DNA from: Butyrivibrio sp. AC2005
GTDB taxonomy: Bacteria; Bacillota; Clostridia; Lachnospirales; Lachnospiraceae
Length of the DNA: 64,000 bases
NCBI RefSeq assembly: GCF_000424145.1
Contig: NZ_AUJI01000019.1
Location: forward strand, 53,516 to 117,515
Direction of reading: 5' to 3'
Shown: positions 45,449 to 54,537 of the stretch, in pieces
Position numbering within the stretch: position 1 is the first letter of the stretch
Layout of the letters: each line of letters opens with the position of its first letter
Notes under the pieces: generated by a model
What the model was told of the DNA's origin: nothing
Seen by the model: the letters and a program-made list of their open reading frames with translations, nothing else
Database searches by the model: none
Program-made: the position numbers and the translations under genes

Positions 45449-46081
45449 ATGGGAAAAACAGACAATTATAAAGTTATTCTCAAGCCAGGGTGCGACGAGA
45501 TTGTTGAAAAAAAATCAAGATTTATAGCAAATGTTTTACCTGTACAGAGTGTGCAGGAAGCAGAAGAGCAGATAGCAGCTTTTCAGAAAAAATTCTGGGA
45601 TGCAAGACATAACTGCTATGCATTTGTAATAGGCTCTGACTTCGGGACCACAAGGTGCAGCGATAACGGCGAGCCTTCAGGCACGGCGGGGAAACCAATC
45701 CTTGAAGTGATTAAGGGGGCCGGTGTCACAAATGTACTTATTATAGTAACAAGATATTTTGGCGGAGTACTTCTTGGTACGGGCGGCCTTGTACGTGCCT
45801 ATACTCAGGCTGCCCAGGCCGGACTTGCGGCTTCGGAGATAGGTGAAATGGTCTATGGGAAGAGGTATCATATGACGGCAGACTATACACTTATAAACGG
45901 AATACAGTATTATTTGCGTCAGGAGAACATTCCGCTTGAGAACGAAATTTACACAGATAAGGTCGAGTACGACATAACTGTCCGAATGGAGGATTCCGGG
46001 AGGATTGTGGAAGGGCTTACCCAGAAAACTGAGGGCAGGCTCGTGATGGAGGAGATAGAGGAAGGATACTTTGCCTTCTGA
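45449..46081 (+). CDS. YigZ/IMPACT family protein
   Basis: This 210-residue protein has a UPF0029 N-terminal domain (EKKSRFIANVLPV, ARHNCYAFVIG, SDNGEPSGTAGKPIL, VTRYFGGVLLGTGGLVRAY) and a DUF1949-type C-terminal domain (about 135-205). The family is linked to translation stress and proline dipeptidase-like activity in some members. Function here is inferred only from family. A copy of the CTTCCCC repeat forms its leader; GGTGGAGC is a moderate ribosome site. Confidence 0.93.
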   Translation: MGKTDNYKVILKPGCDEIVEKKSRFIANVLPVQSVQEAEEQIAAFQKKFWDARHNCYAFVIGSDFGTTRCSDNGEPSGTAGKPILEVIKGAGVTNVLIIVTRYFGGVLLGTGGLVRAYTQAAQAGLAASEIGEMVYGKRYHMTADYTLINGIQYYLRQENIPLENEIYTDKVEYDITVRMEDSGRIVEGLTQKTEGRLVMEEIEEGYFAF

Positions 46082-46107
46082 AAAAGCTTGGAAAGAGGAA
46101 ATATATT

Positions 46108-47343
46108 ATGAAGAAATTTAATCATTTCATGGGGGCTATGGCAGCAGGACTGGCTGCCTGTCTGATATTTACTGACACCATGGATACACGTGCGGAAGGG
46201 AAAACAGAGCTGCTTCCGGATAAGCCAAAACAAACGGGAACCACACTGGAAGATCCGGAGGAAACAAAGACTCCATCAGAAGATATAGAGCAGCCGAAGG
46301 TTACATCAGGAGATATAGAGTTGTCGGAGGTCACCTCAGGAAATGCCGGCCCTTCGGATGATGACATTCACGGAATATACGTAAGCGCCCATGTTGCAGG
46401 CACCAAAAGTATGATGGACGAAATCATAGAGCATATAGATGAAACCAACATAAACGCTGTGGTAATAGATGTAAAAACTGACGAAGGCACTATAGCTTTC
46501 GATATGGATTCGGAGCTTATAGACGGGCTTGGAGTTGAGGATATTCTTGTAAAGGACATGCCGGGACTCATGGATACACTTCATGAGCACGGAGTATATA
46601 CAATTGCAAGGTGTGTTGCCTTCAGAGATCCTTTTATAGATGAGGTGAAGCCTGAATGGATGCTGAAAAATGCAGATGGCAGCATTTACGAGGATGCCAA
46701 GGGCTTTAACTGGATTAACCCGGGAGCACAGGAAGCCCGTGAGTACCTTGTCGAAGTTGCAAAGGGCTGCAGGACAGCAGGTTTTGATGAAGTTCAGTAC
46801 GACTATGTCAGATTCCCCACAGGTATTAAGGAAGAAGACATAGGAATAAACGGCTACGGCAGACGCAGAGCGGTCTACGAGTTTGTAAAATATGCATATT
46901 TCAATCTGCAAAAAGAGGATATACCGCTGTCTCTTGATGTTTTCGGAACAATAATTGGCTCGACTGTGGACAGCAATATTGTCGGGCAGGATTATTCCTG
47001 GCTTTCCATGGACTGTGACTATTTATCACCTATGATTTACCCTTCGCATTATTATGAAGGCTCCTTTGGACTTACTAACCCTGACCTTTATCCCTATGAG
47101 ACTATCGATGGTGCCATGAAGGATTCTGCCACTGCATTAAAAGTGGTTAACCCAAAGGGTACAAGGAAACAGGCCAAGGTTCGCCCCTGGCTTCAGGGCT
47201 TTACAGCTTCTTATCTTAGCAAGTACAGGACTTACGGCGCTGAAGAAGTGAAGGAACAGATAAGAGCGTTAAACGATAACGGGATTTATTCCTGGATCAT
47301 CTGGAATCCTTCCTGCAAATATCAGTGGGAGGCTTTTAAATAA
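46108..47343 (+). CDS. Secreted putative glycoside hydrolase (DUF4015 / GH13-like barrel)
   Basis: This 411-residue protein has a signal peptide (cleavage near TRAEG). A Thr/Ser/Glu linker carries repeats (SGDIELSEVTSGN). A barrel domain follows from HGIYVSAHVAG, with NAVVIDVKTDEGTIAF, YTIARCVAFRDPF, GFDEVQYDYVRFPTG and PLSLDVFGTIIG. These are the DUF4015 conserved strands, with Asp/Glu placed as in TIM-barrel glycosidases. It probably acts on cell-wall or surface glycan. It follows YigZ by 26 bases with AAAGAGG and may be co-transcribed. Confidence 0.88.
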   Translation: MKKFNHFMGAMAAGLAACLIFTDTMDTRAEGKTELLPDKPKQTGTTLEDPEETKTPSEDIEQPKVTSGDIELSEVTSGNAGPSDDDIHGIYVSAHVAGTKSMMDEIIEHIDETNINAVVIDVKTDEGTIAFDMDSELIDGLGVEDILVKDMPGLMDTLHEHGVYTIARCVAFRDPFIDEVKPEWMLKNADGSIYEDAKGFNWINPGAQEAREYLVEVAKGCRTAGFDEVQYDYVRFPTGIKEEDIGINGYGRRRAVYEFVKYAYFNLQKEDIPLSLDVFGTIIGSTVDSNIVGQDYSWLSMDCDYLSPMIYPSHYYEGSFGLTNPDLYPYETIDGAMKDSATALKVVNPKGTRKQAKVRPWLQGFTASYLSKYRTYGAEEVKEQIRALNDNGIYSWIIWNPSCKYQWEAFK

Positions 47344-47421
47344 AGAACATCATTTTTTGTCATATGGATTTATAATTATGATAATTATTACTATTTTGTA
47401 TAGCAGATAGGAAAACGGACG

Positions 47422-48288
47422 ATGGATTACAGCAATTACGAAACCTATGATTTTGATCATGTAAGTGCTTTTAATATGGCTACTGGCTTCAAGGAGAGAA
47501 GCTACCAGATGCACTGGCACTCCTATGGAGAAATTCTCCTTGTTGGTCCGGGAAAAACGAATATTTATAAGGTAGGTAAGAATACCTATGAACTGATTCC
47601 TGACGACATTGTTCTCGTGTGGCCCATGGAGATGCATGCGATAGTCGATGCGGATAGGGAAAAGGCCCTTGTGATTCAGTTTTCAAATTCCTTCATGAAT
47701 TCACTGTTTGACCTTAGAAGAATCATGCATCTGTACCGGAATCTTCATATTATCTGTGTTGCAGCTCATCCGGTTCTGGCAGGAAAATTAAAGACAATCA
47801 TTCTCCAGATGCGTGATATTTTCTTTTCCGATTCTCAGGGGAAAGAGATAAGATGTTGTATGCTTTTGATGGAGTTCATGCTGACACTTTTTGAGCATAG
47901 AAATGAACTTGCTCCCGAGATTGATGATGAACCCTATGGATATACAGATGATGTGATGCAGCGCATGATGATGGTTACTGAGTATATCAAGAATAATCTT
48001 ACTGCAGATGATTTGTCCCAGGGCACAATGGCCAAAATGGCGGGTATAAGCAGGGATTATTTTTCAAGAATATTTAAGAATGCAGCGGGTATGAATTACA
48101 GCAAATGGCTTAACATGATACGACTTGAGAAGGCGTCAGAGCTTCTTTCGGAAGAAGGAAGAACCCTGACAGAGGTTGCGATGCTGTCAGGGTTCCAGAG
48201 TATTCCCAGCTTTAACAGGGTCTTCCGTGAGGAAAAAGGGATGACTCCCAGGGATTACAGAGCACTTTTTGTAAGGCAGACCGACTAA
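47422..48288 (+). CDS. AraC-family transcriptional regulator
   Basis: This 288-residue protein has an N-terminal cupin sensor (about 20-130, MHWHSYGEILLVGPG, LIPDDIVLVWPMEMHA). The C-terminal AraC domain (about 185-285) has two helix-turn-helices: GTMAKMAGISRDYFSRIFK and TEVAMLSGFQSIPSFNRVFREEKGMTPRDYR. It likely binds a sugar or related ligand. It stands alone, convergent with the esterase gene. AGGAAAACGG is a weak ribosome site. Confidence 0.93.
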   Translation: MDYSNYETYDFDHVSAFNMATGFKERSYQMHWHSYGEILLVGPGKTNIYKVGKNTYELIPDDIVLVWPMEMHAIVDADREKALVIQFSNSFMNSLFDLRRIMHLYRNLHIICVAAHPVLAGKLKTIILQMRDIFFSDSQGKEIRCCMLLMEFMLTLFEHRNELAPEIDDEPYGYTDDVMQRMMMVTEYIKNNLTADDLSQGTMAKMAGISRDYFSRIFKNAAGMNYSKWLNMIRLEKASELLSEEGRTLTEVAMLSGFQSIPSFNRVFREEKGMTPRDYRALFVRQTD

Positions 48289-48313
48289 TGTTTTTTGTCT
48301 GTAACAGTACGAA

Positions 48314-50146
48314 TTATTCATCCTGATATTTGTCGATTACCTTATTGAGCTCATGATAGGGATTCTCAATAAGTCCGATCTCGTCATTTAATTCCAGTAG
48401 CAGATCTTCTTCGCTGTTCCACTGCGGCCAGTAGGGAGCACCTCCCTTATTAGGGTCGCCTGTTTTGGCGAAGTTTGTCCAGTAGGTCTGCATTATCTCT
48501 GAGAGGGCTTCATCCTTTTTGTTGTACATACCGGGATGTCGCCAGAGGTTGCCGTAGGCGTAGACCATCTCTCCGGCGTGGTTGTTGCTCAGATATTTAT
48601 TTGTTTTTGTGAAAAAATACTGATATACAGGGCGACCCTGCTGCTCCATATATCTGCTCCATACGTAGTGACTGTAGGAAAACCAGGCATCGCTGTAGAC
48701 ATAGGAAAGGCTTCCCTTGGCTTCGCCACCTGCATCAACGATGAAGGTCTTATCACGTTTGATGCTTTCGGGAGGCACTATGGCAGCGGCCTCTGAGGTG
48801 TAAGATCCAAGGATAGGCTCCAGCTCTTCCTTATAGTTTTCACTTGTGACTTTTCTGTCCAGTAAAAATGCATCAGCTTCCTTTAAATTCGAGCCGTTAA
48901 GAAGCGCTTTTTCATGATTTTTTCCTTTTTCATAGGTGAGATAGGGCTGCTCTGTTATGGCGTAGCCGTCTATACACATGCTGTCGTTGACGGACTTTGT
49001 GTTCACGAGCTTACGGGCATTGACTTTTCGAAGGTCAGATATGTTCTTTACTTTGAATTCATTCATTACAATCTGTCCTTCATCAAGCGCTTCCTGCATA
49101 TCACGGAAGGTGTGATAGGGCTTTTTTGCTGCAATTCCACTGCTCTCGGCTATGGCTCTTACGAAAAGGCCTTCGGTAAGAGGTGATACGCATAGGGCAT
49201 TTACTGATGAGGAGCCGGCTGATTCACCGGCAATAGTGATGTTGTCAGGATCTCCGCCAAAGGCGCCAATATTTTCATGAACCCATTTTAATGCCATAAT
49301 CTGGTCCAAAAGGCCGTAATCTCCGGTTGTTCCGTTAGGAGATTCTGCAGCCAGAGCCTCGTTTGCCATATATCCGAAAACTCCAAGTCTATAGGCAAAA
49401 TTGACGAGGATGACACCTTTTTTGGCAAAGCTTTCTCCGCGATATTCCGTGTAATATGAACGACCTGTAGTTAATGAACCGCCGTGAATAAAGAAGATTA
49501 CAGGTAGAGGCTCCCCCTCATAATCCGCAGGTGCGAAGATATTGAGGTACAGACAATCCTCGCTCATGGCTTCCTTATATTGATCCTTTAGCGAAAAACG
49601 GTAGTCATGAGTTCCGATAATGCTTGCAAGAGAGGAATAAAGGGGAGAGGAGACCGGCTGCATTGCCATGGGTGCGAAGGTGTCGCATTTTTTAACCTCG
49701 TTCCAGTTTTCCGCAGGCTGAGGCTCCTTCCATCTCAAGGCATCAACAGGTGGCTTGGCATAAGGAATACCGGCATATATTGCTACCTGATGATCCTCAG
49801 TATAAACGCCTGTAAGGTCACCCTGCGCAACATGAACTACACCTGTGACCTCCGGATTTTTGTAATCCACCGCAGGAGTAAGCTCTTCCCGAGGGCCTGT
49901 CACCAGGTAATTAACTAAAAGAAGTGCTATGAAAAGAAGTGATCCTTTTACGAAATACTCCCTGTTCCAGTGTTCATTTTTTATAAGGAAAAAACGGAGA
50001 CAAAAAAAGAGAACGGCAAGAAGTATGCCAATCCCCCAGCCTATTAGAATGTTTTTTGAAAGTTCCAGAAGAACCAGATATAAAACTGTTATTACAATGA
50101 GAGAAATGGTGAATGCTTTAGTGTGGTTAGTATTGTTTTTTTCCAT
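48314..50146 (-). CDS. Membrane-anchored type B carboxylesterase
   Basis: This 610-residue protein starts with three transmembrane helices (about 10-85). The carboxylesterase type B domain follows: IYAGIPYAKPP, MSEDCLYLNIFAP, IFFIHGGSLTTG (oxyanion hole), the nucleophile in GESAGSS, and a late His region near WSRYMEQQGRPVYQYFF. The N-terminal membrane bundle is not part of the usual family, so the enzyme is held at the membrane with the hydrolase outside or at the wall. GAGGG precedes the ATG. Confidence 0.9.
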   Translation of the reverse strand: MEKNNTNHTKAFTISLIVITVLYLVLLELSKNILIGWGIGILLAVLFFCLRFFLIKNEHWNREYFVKGSLLFIALLLVNYLVTGPREELTPAVDYKNPEVTGVVHVAQGDLTGVYTEDHQVAIYAGIPYAKPPVDALRWKEPQPAENWNEVKKCDTFAPMAMQPVSSPLYSSLASIIGTHDYRFSLKDQYKEAMSEDCLYLNIFAPADYEGEPLPVIFFIHGGSLTTGRSYYTEYRGESFAKKGVILVNFAYRLGVFGYMANEALAAESPNGTTGDYGLLDQIMALKWVHENIGAFGGDPDNITIAGESAGSSSVNALCVSPLTEGLFVRAIAESSGIAAKKPYHTFRDMQEALDEGQIVMNEFKVKNISDLRKVNARKLVNTKSVNDSMCIDGYAITEQPYLTYEKGKNHEKALLNGSNLKEADAFLLDRKVTSENYKEELEPILGSYTSEAAAIVPPESIKRDKTFIVDAGGEAKGSLSYVYSDAWFSYSHYVWSRYMEQQGRPVYQYFFTKTNKYLSNNHAGEMVYAYGNLWRHPGMYNKKDEALSEIMQTYWTNFAKTGDPNKGGAPYWPQWNSEEDLLLELNDEIGLIENPYHELNKVIDKYQDE

Positions 50147-50214
50147 GAATTAGCCCTCATTAGTGTATTCGCACAAAGTATTTGCCCTTTAAAAAGAAGA
50201 CAAGAGGTGAATTA

Positions 50215-50697
50215 TCACTTCTTGTCATCTTCAATGAAATGCATCTTGTTGTCGCCATTAGCTTTGGGATTCCCGATGGCAACGCCGATCTGTTCGGATC
50301 GTCTCTTATCACGCATGCACTGAGAGCAGATAGTACCAAAGCTCGTCGGCTTTCCGCATACCTGACAGTAATTACCCATGATTATCTGCTTCATAGAGGG
50401 ATCGTCTTTGTACTGTATGCGTCCCTGCTTTATCCATTCCTTGACCTTGGATAGAGGGAGATTAAAGTGTTCAGCGACTTCATAATCCTTCACATCGTTG
50501 GCACGGATATAATCGCGGACTTCACAAAAAAGCTCCTGTTCAGCGCACCTTGGACACAAGTTGCCCTCAATATCTCTCAGGAGCCGTCTTCCGCAATTAA
50601 TGCAGATTCTGGGCTTTGGACCCTCGTCCTTATGAAGTTTTAATTTATCGCCCTGAAGAGCTTCAAATCTTTTCAGGTTCTTCTCGTAATCATCCAT
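50215..50697 (-). CDS. Zinc-ribbon/helix-turn-helix protein (YvyF-like)
   Basis: This 160-residue protein has two paired-Cys zinc ribbons: CINCGRR...CPRC (about 32-55) and CQVCGKP...CSQC (about 110-128). Between them lies a helix-turn-helix-like part (EVAEHFNLPLSKVKEWIKQGRI). This resembles the flagellar-operon-associated YvyF/TIGR03826 family, but no flagellar genes are near, so the role is uncertain. AAGG precedes the ATG. Confidence 0.7.
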   Translation of the reverse strand: MDDYEKNLKRFEALQGDKLKLHKDEGPKPRICINCGRRLLRDIEGNLCPRCAEQELFCEVRDYIRANDVKDYEVAEHFNLPLSKVKEWIKQGRIQYKDDPSMKQIIMGNYCQVCGKPTSFGTICSQCMRDKRRSEQIGVAIGNPKANGDNKMHFIEDDKK

Positions 50698-50851
50698 AAC
50701 CTTATTTTAAAACGTCTGCAATCAAATTGAAATATTATGGACGCAGTTTATATTTATTTAATTATCTTGATAACTTCTATATTATTGCATCAATCAGATT
50801 CGCATGCTATACTATGTGAGTTTTGAAATAAGTTAGATAAGTAATTTCCTT

Positions 50852-50980
50852 ATTTAATGCTTTTTCAGATGATTAGCAAAGCATAATATAAAGCATTTAA
50901 TGCTTTTTCAGATGATTAGCAAAGCATAATATAAAGCATTTAATGCTTTTTCAGATGATTAGCAAAGCATAATATAAAGC
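50852..50980 (+). repeat. Three exact 43-bp tandem repeats
   Basis: Each unit starts ATTTAATGCTTTTTCAG and ends ATAATATAAAGC, at 50852, 50895 and 50938. Each contains ATGCTTT and AAAGCAT as inverted arms, so each can form a hairpin. The last unit joins copy 3 of the CTTCCCC repeat directly. No spacers are present, so this is not a CRISPR array. Confidence 0.95.
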
Positions 50981-51025
50981 CTTCCCCCTGGGGGGAAGGT
51001 GGCAGCGTAGCTGCCGGATGAGGGG
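50977..51025 (+). repeat. CTTCCCC/GATGAGGGG repeat, copy 3
   Basis: AAGCCTTCCCCCTGGGGGG then AAGGTGGCAGCGTAGCTGCC and GGATGAGGGG form two perfect hairpins. GGCAGCGTAGCTGCC replaces GTCAGCGAAGCTGAC of copy 1, and the pairing is kept. It is 41 bases before the typA ATG. Confidence 0.85.
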
Positions 51026-51066
51026 ATTACTGTAACAAAGATATTTATTAATTACGGAGGAAAACC

Positions 51067-52908
51067 ATGAAACAGACAAGAAACGATGTCAGAAACGTAG
51101 CAATCATAGCCCACGTCGATCACGGTAAAACAACACTGGTTGACGGACTGCTCAGACAGAGTGGTGTATTTCGTGAGGGCCAGGACGTCGTAGAGCGTGT
51201 TATGGACTCAGGCGATATCGAGCGTGAGCGTGGAATCACCATCATGTCCAAGAACACAGCCATCACCTATAAGGATATTAAGATCAATATTATCGATACA
51301 CCAGGTCACGCAGACTTCGGTGGCGAGGTAGAGCGAGTTCTTAAGATGGTTAATGGCGTTATTCTTGTTGTTGACGCTTTCGAGGGTGCAATGCCCCAGA
51401 CCAAGTTCGTTCTTGGAAAAGCAATGGAGCTTAAGCTTCCCGTAATCGTTTGTATTAACAAGATTGACAGACCTGAGGCTCGTCCAAACGAGGTTATTGA
51501 TGAAGTTCTTGAGCTTCTTCTCGACCTTGGCGCAGATGACAAGCAGCTTGACTGTCCTTTCGTATTTGCTTCAGCCAAGGCAGGCGTTTCATCCATGTCA
51601 CTTGATGAGCCCGGAAGCGATCTCAAGCCTCTTCTTGATACAATTATCAATTACATTCCCGCTCCTGTGGGTGATCCTGATGCAGGTACACAGATGCTTA
51701 TCAGCACAATCGATTATAACGAGTATGTTGGCCGTATCGGTGTAGGAAAAATCGACAACGGATCAGTTAAGGTAAATCAGGAAGTTCTCGTTGTTAACCA
51801 TCATGAGCCCAATAGATCTTTTAAGACAAAGATCAGTAAGCTTTATGAATTTGAGGGACTTGGCAAAAAGGAAGTTACAGAGGCTGGAATTGGCTCAATC
51901 GTGGCTATTTCAGGTATCGAAGATCTTAAGATCGGTGATACACTTTGCGCTACAGATGCTCCTAATGCAATTCCTTTCCAGAAGATTTCTGAGCCTACAA
52001 TCTCAATGAACTTCATTGTTAATGATTCACCTCTTGCAGGTCAGGAAGGAAAATACGTAACATCACGTCATATCCGTGAGCGTCTCTACAAGGAACTTAA
52101 CACAGATGTATCCTTAAGAGTTGAGGATACAGATACTACAGAGACCTTTAAGGTTTCAGGTCGTGGAGAGCTTCACCTTTCAGTACTCATCGAGACAATG
52201 CGTCGTGAAGGCTATGAGTTCGCAGTAAGTAAGGCTGAGGTTATCTACAAGACTGATGAAAACGGTAAGAAGTTAGAGCCTATGGAGAAGTGCTACATTG
52301 ATGTTCCGGAGGAATTTTCAGGAAGTGTTATCCAGAAGCTTGGTGAGCGTAAGGGTGAGATGATCAACATGGGACTTGCAAACGGTGGCTATACACGCCT
52401 TGAGTTCCTTATCCCTTCAAGAGGACTTATCGGTTACAGAGGTGAGTTCATGACTGACACTAAGGGTAACGGTATCATGAACACAATCTTTGATGGCTAT
52501 GCACCTTACAAGGGAGACATCTCCTATCGTAAGCAGGGTTCACTCATCGCATTCGAGACAGGTGAAGCAGTTACTTATGGTCTGTTCAATGCACAGGAGA
52601 GAGGTCAGCTCTTCATCAGCCCCGGCGATAAGGTTTATTCCGGAATGGTTATCGGTTCTTCAGGTAAGAGTGAGGACATTGAGGTTAATGTTTGTAAGAC
52701 AAAGCACCTCACTAACACAAGAACATCATCATCTGATGAAGCGCTCAGACTTGTTCCTCCGAAAATCATGTCACTTGAGCAGAGCATCGACTTTATAGAT
52801 ACTGATGAGCTCCTTGAGGTAACACCTACAACTCTCAGAATCCGTAAGAAGATACTTGATCCCACACTCAGAAAGAGAGCAAGCTTCGCAGCTAAGAATA
52901 AGAAATAA
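51067..52908 (+). CDS. typA: Ribosome-associated translational GTPase TypA/BipA
   Basis: This 613-residue GTPase has G1 AHVDHGKTT (15-23), ERERGITI, G3 [14 protein letters not shown] and G4 NKIDRPEA. Elongation-factor-like domains II, III and V follow, with the BipA-specific C-terminal region ([26 protein letters not shown]). It assists ribosome assembly, especially in stress or cold. CGGAGG precedes the ATG. Its 5' region holds the 43-bp repeats, and its 3' region holds structured element B. Confidence 0.97.
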   Translation: MKQTRNDVRNVAIIAHVDHGKTTLVDGLLRQSGVFREGQDVVERVMDSGDIERERGITIMSKNTAITYKDIKINIIDTPGHADFGGEVERVLKMVNGVILVVDAFEGAMPQTKFVLGKAMELKLPVIVCINKIDRPEARPNEVIDEVLELLLDLGADDKQLDCPFVFASAKAGVSSMSLDEPGSDLKPLLDTIINYIPAPVGDPDAGTQMLISTIDYNEYVGRIGVGKIDNGSVKVNQEVLVVNHHEPNRSFKTKISKLYEFEGLGKKEVTEAGIGSIVAISGIEDLKIGDTLCATDAPNAIPFQKISEPTISMNFIVNDSPLAGQEGKYVTSRHIRERLYKELNTDVSLRVEDTDTTETFKVSGRGELHLSVLIETMRREGYEFAVSKAEVIYKTDENGKKLEPMEKCYIDVPEEFSGSVIQKLGERKGEMINMGLANGGYTRLEFLIPSRGLIGYRGEFMTDTKGNGIMNTIFDGYAPYKGDISYRKQGSLIAFETGEAVTYGLFNAQERGQLFISPGDKVYSGMVIGSSGKSEDIEVNVCKTKHLTNTRTSSSDEALRLVPPKIMSLEQSIDFIDTDELLEVTPTTLRIRKKILDPTLRKRASFAAKNKK

Positions 52909-52943
52909 TTGTTTAAGGTCGCCCCTTTTATATAAAGGTGTTT

Positions 52944-53041
52944 AAAAATCCCCTTTGGAAGTGTGTATTCATTTCCAGCCTCGTTACGCTTCGCGTAGAA
53001 TCGGCTGGGAACTGAACACCCACTTCATGGGGGATTTTTTT
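52944..53041 (+). ncRNA. Conserved structured 3' element, copy B (after typA)
   Basis: AAAATCCCC closes with GGGGGATTTTTTT, a strong terminator base. The stem GAAGTGTGTATTCATTT leads to CCAGCC-TCGT-TACGC-TTC-GCGTA-GAATC-GGCTGG. The core matches copy A, except that the outer stem has CCAGCC/GGCTGG where A has CCAATC/GATTGG: two paired, compensatory changes. It lies 36 bases after the typA stop. Confidence 0.8.
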
Positions 53042-53253
53042 ACTCTTTTGAATAGGGGCTACTTTTTTGCAACCTTCGCACAATTATTAAGGTACAAGGA
53101 GGAACGATGTAGAATCGGCTGGGAACTGAACACCCACTTCATGGGGGATTTTTTTACTCTTTTGAATAGGGGCTACTTTTTTTGCAACCTTCGCACAATT
53201 ATTAAGGTACAAGGAGGAGCGATGTAGAATCGGCTGGGAACTGAACACACTTG
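52995..53253 (+). repeat. 114-bp tandem duplication including part of element B
   Basis: Unit 1 is 52995-53108, unit 2 is 53109-53223 (one extra T) and a partial third starts at 53224. Each unit holds the 3' half of the element, its T-run, and a tail ending AAGGAGGAACG. The second and third copies lack the 5' half of the stem, so only the first can fold fully. Confidence 0.9.
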
Positions 53254-53779
53254 TTAGGGATTAATAAGTTGTGCGGGAGTAGGGCAGAGGTTTGTGTACG
53301 TCAAGGCGCGAACAATTATTTATTTTGACTGATAAGGACGCTGTTTTGTTTGGAATAAAGAATATAATTTTAAGGGGCATACGTCACCATAGTCTATCGT
53401 CAGTATATAGACGTAAATTCTCATATGCTTGGATTGTGAGAGGAAAATAAGTTATGATATTTATATAAAATTTTAGCCCAATATTTGCTTATAAGGAAAA
53501 CTGACGTAAGTGCAAATGAGGTAAACGAAATTACGTTTAAAAATGCAAAAAATAGTAAGTCAAAATCCATGAAAATGGGATTGTTGGTGTAAAGGGTAAA
53601 AATCAGTTAAGTCTATGATTAGATTTGTTCGCGAATAGACTGAAAATCGACCGGAATATATAACCCGCAGGCCAACCAAGAGTGACCGATATCAGATATA
53701 TTCTCCACAAACAAAGAAAACATAATACAAATGTCACGCAACCATCGAAAAGGGCGATGTGCCAAAAAAGGAATCAACT
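53254..53779. other. Non-coding gap before sfsA
   Basis: No gene is seen. Words shared with the thiD-thiC gap occur (TTAGCCCAAT, TGACGTAA, TAGACTGAAAA, ATTGTTGG), including TTTAGCCCAAT and TGACGTAA about 20 bases apart in both places. Scattered ACGTAA and ACGAAATTACG words follow. Confidence 0.5.
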
Positions 53780-54517
53780 ATGAAATATTCAAACATACAA
53801 AAGGCAACCTTTATAAAGCGTCCGAACCGCTTCATAGCAGAGGTGGAGATAGAGGGGCAAAAAGAAATAGTACACGTAAAGAACACCGGAAGATGCAAGG
53901 AATTGCTGATACCCGGGGCAGAGGTGTGGCTTACTGCGCCCGGGACTCCTGACAGGAAGACAAAATATGATCTTGTTGCAGTGAGGAAAAGTAATGGGAT
54001 TCTTTTTAACATAGATAGTCAGGCCCCTAATAAGGTGGTAAAGGAGTGGCTTGAGAAAAAGGATTATGATCTTATCAAGCCTGAGTATACTTATGGAGAT
54101 TCCAGGATCGATTTCTATATGGAAAAAGCAGTAAGCAGAGAAAGATATCTAAAAGAAGATAGAATTCTGGCAGGGAAACAATCACTAGGTGAAAATAGCA
54201 TTTCAGAGAAAGAGCGATTTCTCATGGAAGTCAAGGGGTGTACTCTTGAGGTGGATGGAATAGGATATTTTCCGGATGCTCCTACAGAGCGCGGTGTAAA
54301 GCATATATATGAGCTGATAAAGGCTAAGGAAGAAGGCTATAATGCGGCACTTGCTTTTGTGATTCAGATGGACGGTGTAAAGGAAGTGAGACCTAATATT
54401 GAGACTCATCCTGAGTTTGGAATCGCTTTTGAAGAGGCAAAAAAAGCAGGTGTAAAAATAATTTTCTACACCTGCCATGTAACATCGGATGAACTTGTAA
54501 TAGTGGGGATGACCTGA
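53780..54517 (+). CDS. sfsA: SfsA-family DNA/RNA nuclease
   Basis: This 245-residue protein has FIKRPNRFIAEVEI, KNTGRCKELLIPG, SRIDFYME, MEVKGCTLE and FPDAPTERGVKH, as in sugar fermentation stimulation protein A. E. coli SfsA was first linked to maltose gene control; the catalytic-looking acidic and Lys residues are kept in the usual places. The ATG at 53780 gives the standard N terminus and has AAAGGA before it; a GTG at 53759 could add seven residues. Confidence 0.93.
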   Translation: MKYSNIQKATFIKRPNRFIAEVEIEGQKEIVHVKNTGRCKELLIPGAEVWLTAPGTPDRKTKYDLVAVRKSNGILFNIDSQAPNKVVKEWLEKKDYDLIKPEYTYGDSRIDFYMEKAVSRERYLKEDRILAGKQSLGENSISEKERFLMEVKGCTLEVDGIGYFPDAPTERGVKHIYELIKAKEEGYNAALAFVIQMDGVKEVRPNIETHPEFGIAFEEAKKAGVKIIFYTCHVTSDELVIVGMT

Positions 54518-54537
54518 TGTTATGCCCTTAAAATCTA

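Noticed and set aside
50852..50980. Possible CRISPR array
   Set aside because: The 43-bp repeats are directly adjacent with no spacers, and no cas genes are present.
52955..53227. Plus-strand frame of 90 residues across the typA 3' element
   Set aside because: It is made by the 114-bp tandem duplication and repeats itself; there is no ribosome site and it reads through terminator hairpins.
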